Positions 53,173 through 62,748 of a stretch of 64,000 nucleotides of DNA are shown here, piece after piece. This DNA comes from Bathymodiolus brooksi (taxonomy: Eukaryota > Mollusca > Bivalvia > Mytilida > Modiolidae). The stretch spans positions 17,318,413-17,382,412 of the forward strand of contig OY804589.1 in assembly GCA_963680875.1 (NCBI GenBank), written 5' to 3'. The first letter of the stretch is position 1. The number at the start of each line of letters is the position of its first letter. The notes under the pieces are model-generated. The model was not told the origin of the DNA and made no database searches. It was given only the letters and a program-made list of their open reading frames with translations. Position numbers and translations under genes: made by a program.

Positions 53173-53954
53173 TTATTGAAGTCCAGATTTCCATTCTAAT
53201 ACGCCAGTAAGTTCAGTCACGTCCAAATTGAGCCTGCCTTTCATTCTTTGTTTTACACTTTTGTACAATTTCTGCCGGCAGGACAACACGTTCTTAAAAG
53301 CATTTTTAAATTTCGTGGATGTAAAATTGTATATGATAGGATTTATTGCGCTGTTCATGTACACCAGCACTCTTGGGAATGTCTTCAACAAAAGATATCC
53401 CTCAAGTTTTAAAGACATGATGTCAATCTTACTTGCGAATATCAACCATAGACTTATTGCTCGTTGTGGTACTAAACAGACGAAGAACATGATTACGACG
53501 ACCACCATCAATCGAATCATTTGTCTCCTCTCGTGTAGTATTTTCTTTGCGTATCGATCTGCTGATTGGTTGATAAACATCCGCCGGTGTGCTAACGTCC
53601 TAAAGATTTTCAAAGTGAAATACAACATCACAAAAAACATCACACAGAAAAACACTGTGAATATTGAAATGAAATATAATAAATGCCAGGTGTGCGTTAT
53701 AGGCATTCGACAAACTTTGATCGGCGTACCATCTCGAAAATGTGAATCCCTGAAAATTGCCACAAAAAACAAAGGTATGCTGGCTAATATAGAGACGGAC
53801 CAAATAAAGATGAATGCAGAAACCATCTTTTTACTCTTGTCTTCACTGTATTGCAGTGGATAGCATATTCCTTTGTAGCGATCCCATGTAATTGCCAGGA
53901 TCGTCAGCACTGATGATAGTGTAACAACACTCTCCAGAAACGGCACGATTTTAC
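53173..53954 (-). CDS. Class A GPCR, coding exon 2 (TM3 to C-terminus)
   Basis: The acceptor TTCTTTGCAG|GTAAAATC at 53955/53954 joins the exon 1 donor in phase 1, restoring a cysteine codon and giving a 362-residue receptor. Exon 2 has TM3 ending in DRY (residues 127-129, SVLTILAITWDRYKGICYPL), TM4 with Trp154 and Pro163, and extracellular-loop Cys184, which should bond to Cys103. TM5 is near 192-217, and TM6 has CLVP (262-265) in place of CWxP. TM7 has NPIIY (307-311), followed by helix 8 and Cys328, a likely palmitoylation site. The cytoplasmic tail is short. This is a rhodopsin-type receptor, probably for a peptide; the TM3 region recalls invertebrate GHSR/TRH/orexin-like receptors. The ligand is unknown. 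No frameshift or stop interrupts it. Confidence 0.93.
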
Positions 53955-54208
53955 CTGCAAAGAAGAACAGAATGAATAAATTATCAACATAGTACATGTC
54001 TTTAATAAAAAATGTATGTATCTTATTTAATGTGCACGGCGTTTTTCAAGACAAACCTTCATCATATACCCTCACAAAGTCAAAAGATGCAAAAGAGAAA
54101 TAATTCAAAGTCTTTGGGAGCAAAAAACCATAGTGCCTTAACAAAACAGCAAACAAATTTCGGCTACAATGTAAGTTCACCTAGGCATGATAGTGGGGGT
54201 TAGGGTTA

Positions 54209-54454
54209 GTGTTATTGCGCTTAACGCCACTTTCAACAATATTTCAGCTATATCGTGGAGGTCAGTTTTATTGGTGGAGGAAACCGGAGTACCAAGAGAA
54301 AACCAACGACCTCAAGCAAGTCACTAACACATTGTATGTATCGAGAACCCTTCACCATGAGCGGAATTCGGACTCACAACTTTAGTGGTGATATACATTA
54401 ATTGCATATGTAGTTTTAATCTAACTACCATGCGATCACGATCATGATGGTCCC
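54209..54454 (-). mobile_element. tRNA-derived SINE, family 1 (near complete)
   Basis: GCGCTTAACGCCACTTTCAA, TATCGTGGAGGTCAGTTTTA, GGAGGAAACCGGAGTACC, then the head with GCGGAATTCGGACTCACAAC and CTAACTACCATGCGATCACG. Confidence 0.88.
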
Positions 54455-54870
54455 GGCAGAGGAAGGATAACATTAATCTATGATGACAATTTTATGTGAG
54501 TTTGTGATGAGGAACAGCAATTTACATTATAACACCTCACTCTTTATAATCAGATTCTCACTGGAAATAATTTGTAACTTGGTTTTTGTTAAGTTGCAAT
54601 TGCATCGGTGGAACACCACCCCGCCTTAATATTAACTATCGTCATTGTTCTCGGTAACTATTGCAATTAATTACCGGTGATTCATCCTTTCTAGTTCCCC
54701 TTACATTAGTTAATTTGTCCGTGTGTGGATAAATATTCTCATTGGAAACCGGTGTTTCGTTCAATCGGTTTGAAAATAGCGATTGCCAATCAATTAATGA
54801 GATTACAAATGAAAGGGAAGAAAGCATTGGGTAACTGAATAATTGACAGCAACAATAATATATATACAAT
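54455..54870. other. No gene seen
   Basis: Non-coding intronic DNA. Confidence 0.45.
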
Positions 54871-55009
54871 ATACGTACATTGTTGGTAAATATAAAATTT
54901 ATTTGTACGAGCTTTAGAAACAGGCAGAATAGCGAGCCTTAGGCGAGCTTTTCAGGCCTGTTTCGCAGCGAGTACAAATGAATTTTATATTTAACGACAA
55001 TGTACGTAT
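54871..55009. repeat. Palindrome P12 (GA-core family, type example)
   Basis: ATACGTACATTGT pairs with ACAATGTACGTAT. The outer module is GTAC-GA-GC (GA 54909-54910) opposite GC-GA-GTAC (54970-54971). The tip is AGC-GA (54934-54935), GCC, loop TTA, GGC, GA (54945-54946), GCT. Both mismatches are exact GA/GA in a pyrimidine-GA-purine setting. The arms align with P0. Confidence 0.95.
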
Positions 55010-55205
55010 TTTGTGTTTATCCTGCAATGTCAAAAAAGTCGGAAAACTTGCCAGATTTAAACAAAAAGGACAGAAACAAGCGTCATTCCTCGCCTTTCAT
55101 AAATGTTGTCATGGGTGTCTTCTTCGTGGTCCGCGCTACATTAGTACCAGTTTCATACTTGTCTGCGCCCTCCGCTGTACATAGCTACAGGGTACCAGGA
55201 AAGTT

Positions 55206-55320
55206 TATTCGTAGGCTGAAAAGTTTATTCGTATAGTACGAAAAGTTTATTCGTCTAGTACAAAAAGTTTATTCGTCTAGTACGAATAAAGCAAAAATTT
55301 ATTCGTATAGCATATTTGTA
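55206..55320. repeat. 24-bp minisatellite, about 4.5 copies
   Basis: The unit AAAGTTTATTCGTCTAGTAC with GAA and variants repeats. Confidence 0.85.
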
Positions 55321-55782
55321 CAGCAAATGTACTGATTGCAGGATAAATAGCGCTACAACATAGAGTTATAGCTTTACTGGTAGTTGAATGCACATTTACT
55401 TATTCATTCAGTGGCAAATACGAATAGAATGTGTTCGTCCAATGTTCACGACAGGTCAAGGTTTACTCGTTATTACTTGTGCGATAGTTTGTCATAAAAT
55501 GAAAAGAACCCAAAATATACTAAGCTATCGGAACAATCACAAAATCGTAGAAACAAAGACAAAATATATGCCCCATAACACACATAATATATATGACCGC
55601 GAAATTTCCTGGCTTTGACCAGATACAATAATAGGGGACGGTGTTAAATTATGTTCCCTATCCTCCTTGCTTAGTCAACTGATGCGGACATCAAAGTGTG
55701 TCCTACACGTGAGTAGACATAACCGGCGAACAAAAGAGTTAAGGGTTTTCGTTTTCACCACCAATGATTCCTTGGATAGGTT

Positions 55783-55903
55783 CATGGTGCTTAAAGCCAC
55801 TTTCAACAATATTTCAGTTATATCTTGGGTGTCAGTTTTATTGGTGGAGTAAACCGGAGTACCCGGAGAAAACCACAGACCTGTCGCAAGTCACTGACAA
55901 ACC
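55783..55903 (-). mobile_element. tRNA-derived SINE, family 1 (3' half)
   Basis: TGGTGCTTAAAGCCACTTTC, TTGGTGGAGTAAACCGGAGT and AAAACCACAGACCTGTCGCA; no head. Confidence 0.85.
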
Positions 55904-56882
55904 ACCAATGAAATTGACCGCCACGATATGCAAAACATGTAATTAAAATGTTACTGAAAGCGGATAGTTCTAATAAATATCACATCTAACGTATTCAAAT
56001 AACAATATCATGTTTTCTAATAAAATATGGATTTTCTAATGATTTATAAATATATTTAACCACCAATGGCTAAATTCTACATATGGTTATACCCGACCCT
56101 TTACCCGGGACCGTGGGTATAAATAGCTGTGGGTGGAGCAAACATTCAGATTGTTCATTATTTTGACCACGGTTATATCGAGGAGGAAAAATCAATGATA
56201 TATAGTTTCACAGTTACTATTAGAGCAAAATATTTGACACGGTCACTAGTGTTCCTTCCTACGAAACTTTCAATCTTATTAAGAATAATATTCTTCATCA
56301 GTCTAAAAACTACAAAATCACTTCGAAAATTCGAATTTCTGAGGTATGTGACCTTTGGGTCACGTTGGTCATGTGACATACAGTTTCATAAATATGCTGT
56401 TCATATCAAAGTGGATTTTTGTTTATTATTCTATTAATAACACAATACCCTGAGTGATCTGATGATAAGCTCCGCCCACAAATTTTGTCGGTAGGCACTA
56501 CCGCAAATGTCGGTTTAATTAAGTATGATTATATTTAATCTTAAATGTCTTTTTGTAGATGCACTTAAACCCGATCCTTAATTAACTATTTAGTTGAGTT
56601 TATATGTTATTTGCATAAAAGTTGCAAATGGGATTGGACACAAGTCATAACAACATTAGTGAAGTCCTTTCCCTTTTTACAAAAATATAAGCAAAAAATG
56701 ATTACACATAATGGCGATAATTATACAAATACATTTTACAACATGATATATTTAAACGATAATAATAAAGTAAGTATAAAGAAGAATAAGGTGAAATAAT
56801 ATGTTCAATGCAGTGGAATAAAGAAGAAGAAGGGTTTCAAACAAACAAAAACAACATTGACTGGAGTGAGTATGCTAGTACA
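55904..56882. other. No gene seen
   Basis: Non-coding intronic DNA. A short, weak hairpin lies near 56088-56120 (TATACCCGACCC, GGGACCGTGGGTATA), possibly a decayed GA-core palindrome. Confidence 0.4.
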
Positions 56883-57877
56883 TTAGTTAAAGCGCTGGGT
56901 GCTTCTAATAAAAGAATAAACAGCAGAGAAGATTTCAATATTTTGATTAGGAGGCAGATTTTCATCACCAGCTAATATCAATTCAATTGTAACTATGTAA
57001 TTCTCTAATTTATCAAACAAGATTGCCCTATTTTCATTATAAACAATGACATTCAAAGAAAAAGTGCATACAATCTTCAAAACCATGACCACAGATGCAT
57101 GCAGGACATGGCTTTAAATTGACATGGTGCAAATCTGCATTTAGCGAACTGCACATAATTCTAAGTCTACTGTGAATAATATTTAGTTTTCTATCACCCA
57201 ACCGAAATAAAAAGGCACTTTCTTAAGTAATATTTTTTTTCTAAAATATATTAATATTACCAGAATTTCTAATTTCCGGATTTAGATTGTTCCAATCCCG
57301 GGTAATAGAGGGGAAGAAGGATTTTCTGGTCATTTCTAATCGACAATTAGGTATAAGATAGTTATTATTATTTCTTAAATCGTACTGTGAAGCACTACCA
57401 GCTGGAAGGGGCATCAAATCACAAAGATTTATTGTGAATAGAATAAAATTAGCGGACCCTTCTTACCCTTCGCTTATCAGATAATAATTCCCAACCCGTT
57501 TCAAAATATATAGATTCACAACTTGCAAATAGAGGCAGTCCGGTTACTATTCGTCCTACCTCTAATTGAAGCTTATATAGATTATCAGAGTCTTGTTGAT
57601 TACAACCATCCCAAAGTTCACATGCGTATTCAAACATAGGCCTAATGAAGATTAAATAAATACGTGCAAGATAATGTCTATTTAATACATATTTAAGTTT
57701 TCTTAGGGCATACAACCTCTGACTTGCTGATTTGATAATATTAAATATATGGGTATGAAATTTTCCATTGCTGTCAAAAGTAATACCTAAATGTTTGTAA
57801 CAGGTAACAAATTCTACTATTTTATCCTGGAATGTTATTTCTACATCGATGAGAAGATTAATATTGGTAAATACCAT
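56883..57877 (-). pseudogene. LINE ORF2 C-terminal half, frameshifted
   Basis: 57449-57877 continues the polymerase thumb/connection region (VEFVTCYKHLGITFDSNGKF, ARIYLIFIRPMFEYACELWD). After a frameshift 57242-57450 gives GSASQYDLRNNNNYLIPNC and KSFFPSITRDWNNLNPEIRN. Further on come HSRLRIMCSSLNADLHHVNL and a Cys/His cluster (CPACICGHGFEDCMHFFFEC), and the last frame ends at 56883. It has at least three frameshifts. Same strand as the receptor gene. Confidence 0.85.
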
Positions 57878-58722
57878 TGCTTTATTTTTTGAGGATTAAA
57901 ATTGACTAACCATTGTTTAGACCATATAGATACTAGTATATATTCCATGTCACTATTCATTACATCTTCTATAGTATATGGATTTTGACTAGAATATGAA
58001 AGAGAGGTATCGTCTGCAAACAATCTAGTAAGACGTAAAAGGTTATCTGCAATATCATTAACATATAATAGGAAAGGAAGAGGATCAAACACTGAACCCT
58101 GTGGAACTCCTGCTTTTGTATTTACTAGGGGGGATTTGGAATTGTTTACAAATACATATTGCTTCCTACTAGAAATAAAGCTTTCAAACCATTTAAATAA
58201 TTTACCATCTATCCCATAAGCTTTAAGTTTTAGTATAAGACCCGTATGCCTGACCCGATCACATGCTTTAGAAATATCACATAGAATGAGGGTAGTAAAA
58301 CAATGATCATCCAGAGACATACATATTCTGTAATAGATTTCTATTAGCTGGTGAACGGTAGAGTGACCTGGAATGAAACCTGATTGAAATTTATACAATA
58401 AGTTATTTGATATTAAATGATTAAATACTTCCCTAAAAACAATTCTTTCAAATATTTTGCCAACTGCTGATAGTTTTGGTTTATAGTTGGATATCAATGA
58501 TTTGTCTCCCTTTTTGAAGAGTGGCATAACAGATGCGATTTCCCACTGCTTTGGAAATTCCGATTTAGACAGCGATAAGATAAACAAAAGTGAGAGAGGA
58601 ACACAGATATTATTACACGTTTTTTGAAGCATTTGATGACCGATGTTATCCAGATCTGACGCTTTTCCAAGTTTTAAAATTTGTAAAATATCAAGTACTT
58701 TTCCCGGAGTTATTTGAAACAA
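57841..58722 (-). pseudogene. LINE reverse transcriptase (jockey/CR1-type)
   Basis: A 293-residue open frame with the fingers motif FPKQWEIASVMPLFKKGDKS, palm block A LCDISKACDRVRH (Asp kept), AGVPQGSVFDPLPFLLYVND, and the catalytic box FADDTSLSYS with both aspartates. The element's 5' part (endonuclease, ORF1) is missing. The frame starts near 58740, beside MITE A copy 2. One frameshift at a poly-A run near 57880 separates it from its C-terminal half. Such proteins copy LINE RNA at the target site. This copy is 5'-truncated and dead as a whole. Confidence 0.9.
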
Positions 58723-58831
58723 ATCAATTGTAGTATTTGTTCTGAGAGGAAAGTCGGGTTTTTATGTATTATTGCCATTTAATGTAGATATAGAACATAA
58801 ATAATTATTTCGAAGACATGCTTTTTCATAA

Positions 58832-59122
58832 GGGACCGACCATTTAACTTGAAAGGGGGGGGGGGGGGGGGGGTTATGGTTTGTTTCGTTCAGAAATGTT
58901 TTTTCAGACAACACGAGAGTTAGAATATTTATTTTACTTGTCGCGCAAGGCGCGAATTTTTTTTCCAGAATTCCACATTAGGTTATATAACAAAAACTCT
59001 GAATCAGATTATTTTTTTTTCCTCCACCAAAATCAGAATATTTTTTTCAGCAACATTGGGAATCAGAATATTTGTTTAGGAAAAAACCATAACCCACCCC
59101 TTCAAGTTAAATGGTCGTTCCC
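58832..59122. mobile_element. Harbinger-like MITE A, copy 2
   Basis: 291 bp between GGGACCGACCATTTAACTTG and CAAGTTAAATGGTCGTTCCC. Target duplication TAA (58829-58831, 59123-59125). A run of about 20 G follows the left inverted repeat. Interior TCCTCCACCAAAATCAGAAT and TTTCGTTCAGAAA are shared with copies 1 and 3. Confidence 0.92.
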
Positions 59123-59125
59123 TAA

Positions 59126-59484
59126 TCATCGGAGATGAGGTCATTATTTTCTTTTTGTAACTGACTAATTGGTGATATATCTCCAGACGATTTAACAAAT
59201 TTGTTAATCAATGACTATTTAGTCTTCAATATATATTTACGACAGGCTGCTATACCAAACTCTTAATTAAATATAAGTATAATTAACCCACACTAATTTC
59301 TTAATATGGCTATGAAAAATATATAGTCAATTATAACTATATTCAATCTTCAATGTATATCTTCTACACATTTAGATGCACACACGAGCACTAAAAGTTG
59401 TATTTGAATATTTATTAACCGCTGTTGATCGATTGATTGATTGGGTGGTTGTTTGTTGTTATCCGTCGATTGAGCAGAACCGCA
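59126..59484. other. No gene seen
   Basis: Non-coding intronic DNA. Confidence 0.45.
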
Positions 59485-59790
59485 TATCCGGTGGAGTCGT
59501 CAGCGTACTCGCCTCGAGTGCGGTAGATCGTTTGAATCAAACCAAATACTACTATTTTCGTATTTGTTGCTTCTCCGCTAATCACGCATTCAGGGGAAAG
59601 AGCAAAGACAGTTGGCTCGCATTTGGGATAATGTTCCCGAATGGAGCGAGGTGTCAAATCACGGACGGTTGTGGCAGCGCTTGCACAAAAAAGGGAAACA
59701 AAGCGTGTTTGCTTAGCACAAAGCGAACAACATCATCATCTCATTCAATGTTTAGCTGAAGAAACTGCTCATTTGGCTGACGGTTGAACA
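59485..59790 (+). mobile_element. SINE family 2 (plus-strand copy)
   Basis: GTGGAGTCGTCAGCGTACTC, GATCGTTTGAATCAAACC (B-box region), GTTGCTTCTCCGCTAATCAC, ATTCAGGGGAAAGAGCAAAG, CGAATGGAGCGAGGTGTC and AAAGCGAACAACATCATCAT, then the AGCTGAAGAAACTGCT tail. Confidence 0.75.
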
Positions 59791-60027
59791 ATAACAATGA
59801 ATATATAATTCATTGGTCAGAGGACAATTAGAGGATATATCAGTGCAAAAGCTTGTAAAACTCTTTGATCATATGATAACAAAGACAGAAGTTTCAAACA
59901 TATCAAAACAATCGAAAGGTTAAAATCTAGACCTTGATGATGAATTTGATAATTTTCAAGTATACAATGTACATGTTAAAAAGACACAAAGTGGAGATGA
60001 TTTCGTCCGAGGGAGATATGCCCATTA

Positions 60028-60321
60028 GGGACCGACCATTTAACTTGCAGGGGGGGGGGGGGGGGGTATGGTTTTTTGTTTCGTTCAGAATTTTTTTTTC
60101 TGACAACACGGGAGTTAGAATATTTATTTTTTTTGTCGCGGGAAGCGCGAAATTTGTCTCCAGAATTTAACATTAGGTCATATGACAAAAACTCTGAATC
60201 AGATTATTTTTTTTTCCTCCACCAAAATCAGAATATTTTTTTCAGCAACATTGGGAATCAGAATATTTTTTTAGAACCCCCCCCCCCCCCCCCCCCCCTT
60301 TCAAGTTAAATGGTTGTTCCC
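60028..60321. mobile_element. Harbinger-like MITE A, copy 3
   Basis: 294 bp between GGGACCGACCATTTAACTTG and TTCAAGTTAAATGGTTGTTCCC (20 nt shown at the left). Target duplication TTA (60025-60027, 60322-60324). It has a G run at the left (60051-60067) and a C run at the right (60277-60298). Confidence 0.92.
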
Positions 60322-60324
60322 TTA

Positions 60325-60870
60325 CTTAGGAGTCATCTTATATTTTCGGTCAAAACAAAAGAAAGTTTTCTACGTTCAAATTGTTTTTTCCTTCGATTTA
60401 CTTCGTTTAATTTATTACGTCTGCTGAGTTATTTAGATAACAAGGTTCAAGGTTAAGGTCACACAGTTACCCTAGGCCTTGATCAGGCTGTAATGTGGTT
60501 TAATAAAGACCTCAGGAGTATTCGACTAATGTTGAGTTAAGTTATCCATCAGCTAGAGTCCTTGAATTGTTTCGAAGAAAACCAATGTTCTGGTAAAGTT
60601 GTCAAGTATTTTGCACTCTTACGAAAATAATTTATCGCACTGATAGCTAGAATATTTCAAAAACAAAACAAAAAGAAACGAATACGACTTAAACTTATGT
60701 CGCAACAATAATGAAATTAATTAGTTAAACCCTAAAAAAGTATTTGCATTAAATAAAGTGTTTTTCAATATAGGAAATTGGTGCTTTAGAATATAACTAC
60801 TAACTCTACAAATAGACCACGATATAGCGAAAATGCTGATAAATTGGCGTTAAACATCAATTAATAAATC
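60325..60870 (+). other. Non-coding DNA with a SINE family 2 tail (60808-60868)
   Basis: GACCACGATATAGCGAAAAT, then GATAAATTGGCGTTAAACAT, is the family-2 3' end. The rest is plain A+T-rich DNA. Confidence 0.55.
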
Positions 60871-60955
60871 AGTCTATGAAGTATATTTGTAAATGCCTAC
60901 TTCTTCAAGGCGCATTCTAACTGTAGCTATTTATAGTATACTACTAAATACTTAC

Positions 60956-61262
60956 ACATTGCCTCCCCAAAGTACCATGCTTCCTTGGCCATTAGATCCA
61001 CTGCGGCCGACGGTATACAGACCAACAGTGTAAACAAATCAGCTATACTTAGATTGACTAAGAAATAATTCATACGAGATCTCATGGTTGTAAACTTACA
61101 AACAATAATAATAATGCTGATGTTCCCGAGCATTCCCAACAGGAAAGTTAATCCGTACATGACAGCGGCGATAACAACGATGTATAAAGGTGGTTCTGGC
61201 ATGTCTGTCGACATATTGTTAAAATGGTGTCCGTGAACACCTGAAATGTTGAAATCCATCAT
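60956..61262 (-). CDS. Class A GPCR, coding exon 1 (N-terminus to TM2)
   Basis: Starts MMDFN at 61262; encodes 102 codons plus one base. The extracellular N-terminus has two N-glycosylation sites (NIS 5-7, NMS 16-18). TM1 (about 27-50) has the GN signature (GMLGNISI, Asn47). TM2 has NLSIADLFTLL with Asp75. Then comes the first extracellular loop KEAWYFGEAM with its Trp, and the cysteine at the top of TM3 (residue 103) is split by the intron. The donor is AATGT|GTAAGTATT at 60956/60955. The frame continues open past the donor to 60927, which would delete TM3-TM7, so splicing to 53954 is required. It joins exon 2 exactly in phase. Confidence 0.92.
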
Positions 61263-61314
61263 GACCCGTTTTTTCTTTTTTTTTCTTTTACAAACTCAGT
61301 GTAACATCATCCAG

Positions 61315-61322
61315 TTATTATA
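61315..61322 (-). promoter_or_regulatory. Possible TATA box of the GPCR gene
   Basis: TATAATAA on the minus strand lies 53 nt before the start codon and would give a 5' UTR of about 30 nt. In such A+T-rich DNA this may be chance. An upstream non-coding exon is equally possible. Confidence 0.25.
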
Positions 61323-61852
61323 GCGTCTCTAAACAAATATTCAAAATAGTTAACTGCATGTCCTAACTATATGTATTAATTCCACAATGTAACTGCAACA
61401 TGAGTATACTGCAGAATAGTAAGTTTTCCATATATTTCTTAGAAATACCACTGCATACGATCTACTCTCGTCAAACCTTTTGATTGATTAATGGTAGTTA
61501 GCTACCATACTTCATGATATCTTAAATTATGTAAAATCAATTGTTTTACTTAGGCTGTGTGTTATTGGTTAAACACACGTGCTAATTGTACTTAAGGCTT
61601 GGTTGGCTGTCAAACCTTTCTTTCCATCATATACTCGCTCCTCCCCTCGCTTAATAGGAACATTTATCGGAAACCATGTTGTTATGTTTGTGTAATAATG
61701 TATTTTGTTTATTCCATTATGGAATGATTATATTGTTATTTTGTTATTTTATTACACTAATTGTCTTATTTGTCTTCTATAATTAATGAAGAAAGATACT
61801 ATAGTGTTCTTCAATTTATTATTTACAAAAATTGACAAAGAAAAATTAAACG

Positions 61853-61888
<36 letters not shown>

Positions 61889-62331
61889 TATAAAACAAAC
61901 AAAATAACAAATACAATCGTCGCGTCGGAACAGTTACAAAATCCAATCGAAAATCTAATAAACAGGACAAATATATACCCCAAACACACATATACATGAC
62001 GTTCACTTTCCTGAAATCGTACAGACACTTCATTGGAGATTGTTGTCTTTATTTTAATGAAAATATCGGTAATATTTTGAACACAAAATTCATGAAATAT
62101 TTAAGGAATTGGATACATATAATAGATCAGTACATATCAAACTGTTAAATCTTAACTCCGTCAATGATTGATTGTAAAATAATGTTGTTGTTTTAAATAA
62201 CTATTATATTATAATTGTATTTATATTGATATTATTTTATGGAAGACGCGACTGTTGAACTTTAAAGAGAAAAGAAATAGAAACATTTTTATGGATATTA
62301 TACAAATATAGCCTTCCATTGTGGTCAATGC
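61323..62331. other. No gene seen upstream of the GPCR gene
   Basis: Non-coding DNA with a run of about 30 A (61854-61883) followed by TATATATA. Confidence 0.45.
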
Positions 62332-62412
62332 ATGGATTTATAGACCTATAAATATACATGGACCGGGGACTAAGTCCAAGGTCGATATATATTGTTAGGT
62401 CTATAAATCCAT
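62332..62412. repeat. Palindrome P13 (GA-core family, short)
   Basis: ATGGATTTATAGACCTA pairs with TAGGTCTATAAATCCAT. The tip is GACC-GG (62365-62366), GGAC, loop TAA, GTCC, AA (62378-62379), GGTC. The purine mismatch is GG opposite AA rather than GA/GA. GACGTC lies at about 62514. Confidence 0.85.
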
Positions 62413-62748
62413 TTATCATATACTTAGTATTAATATGATAGTTTTTGAATATGTGTAACGACCGGAAGTAAACTAGCCATAGCTTCACCCCCAGACTGAT
62501 AACCCATATCAGGGACGTCTAGTGCAAAAATCCATAATCGTGCGTCTCGCGCAAGTTACTTCCGGTATTTCCGGCGTTGTCTGTTTACAAACATTAACTG
62601 ACATACAAAGATGAGCAAGAGATAGGGGTCTCATCACAGTTCACGAAAAATACTTTTTACCAATCACATTTTACGGGAAGTAATTATGATGATCACACTT
62701 ATATGAAATATGAATCCAAACGTAAGTTGTTAAAAGTACGTTTTATGG

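Larger units (their letters stand above)
53955..60955 (-). other. Intron of the GPCR gene (7001 bp)
   Basis: Donor TGT|GTAAGTAT and acceptor TTCTTTGCAG|G. It carries a SINE (54209), palindrome P12 (54871), a 24-bp minisatellite (55206), another SINE (55783), a LINE (56883-58722), Harbinger-like MITEs (58832, 60028) and SINE family 2 copies (59485, 60808). Confidence 0.85.

Noticed and set aside
53228..53863. 211-codon plus-strand frame
   Set aside because: Antisense shadow of GPCR exon 2, whose domains and splice sites are convincing.
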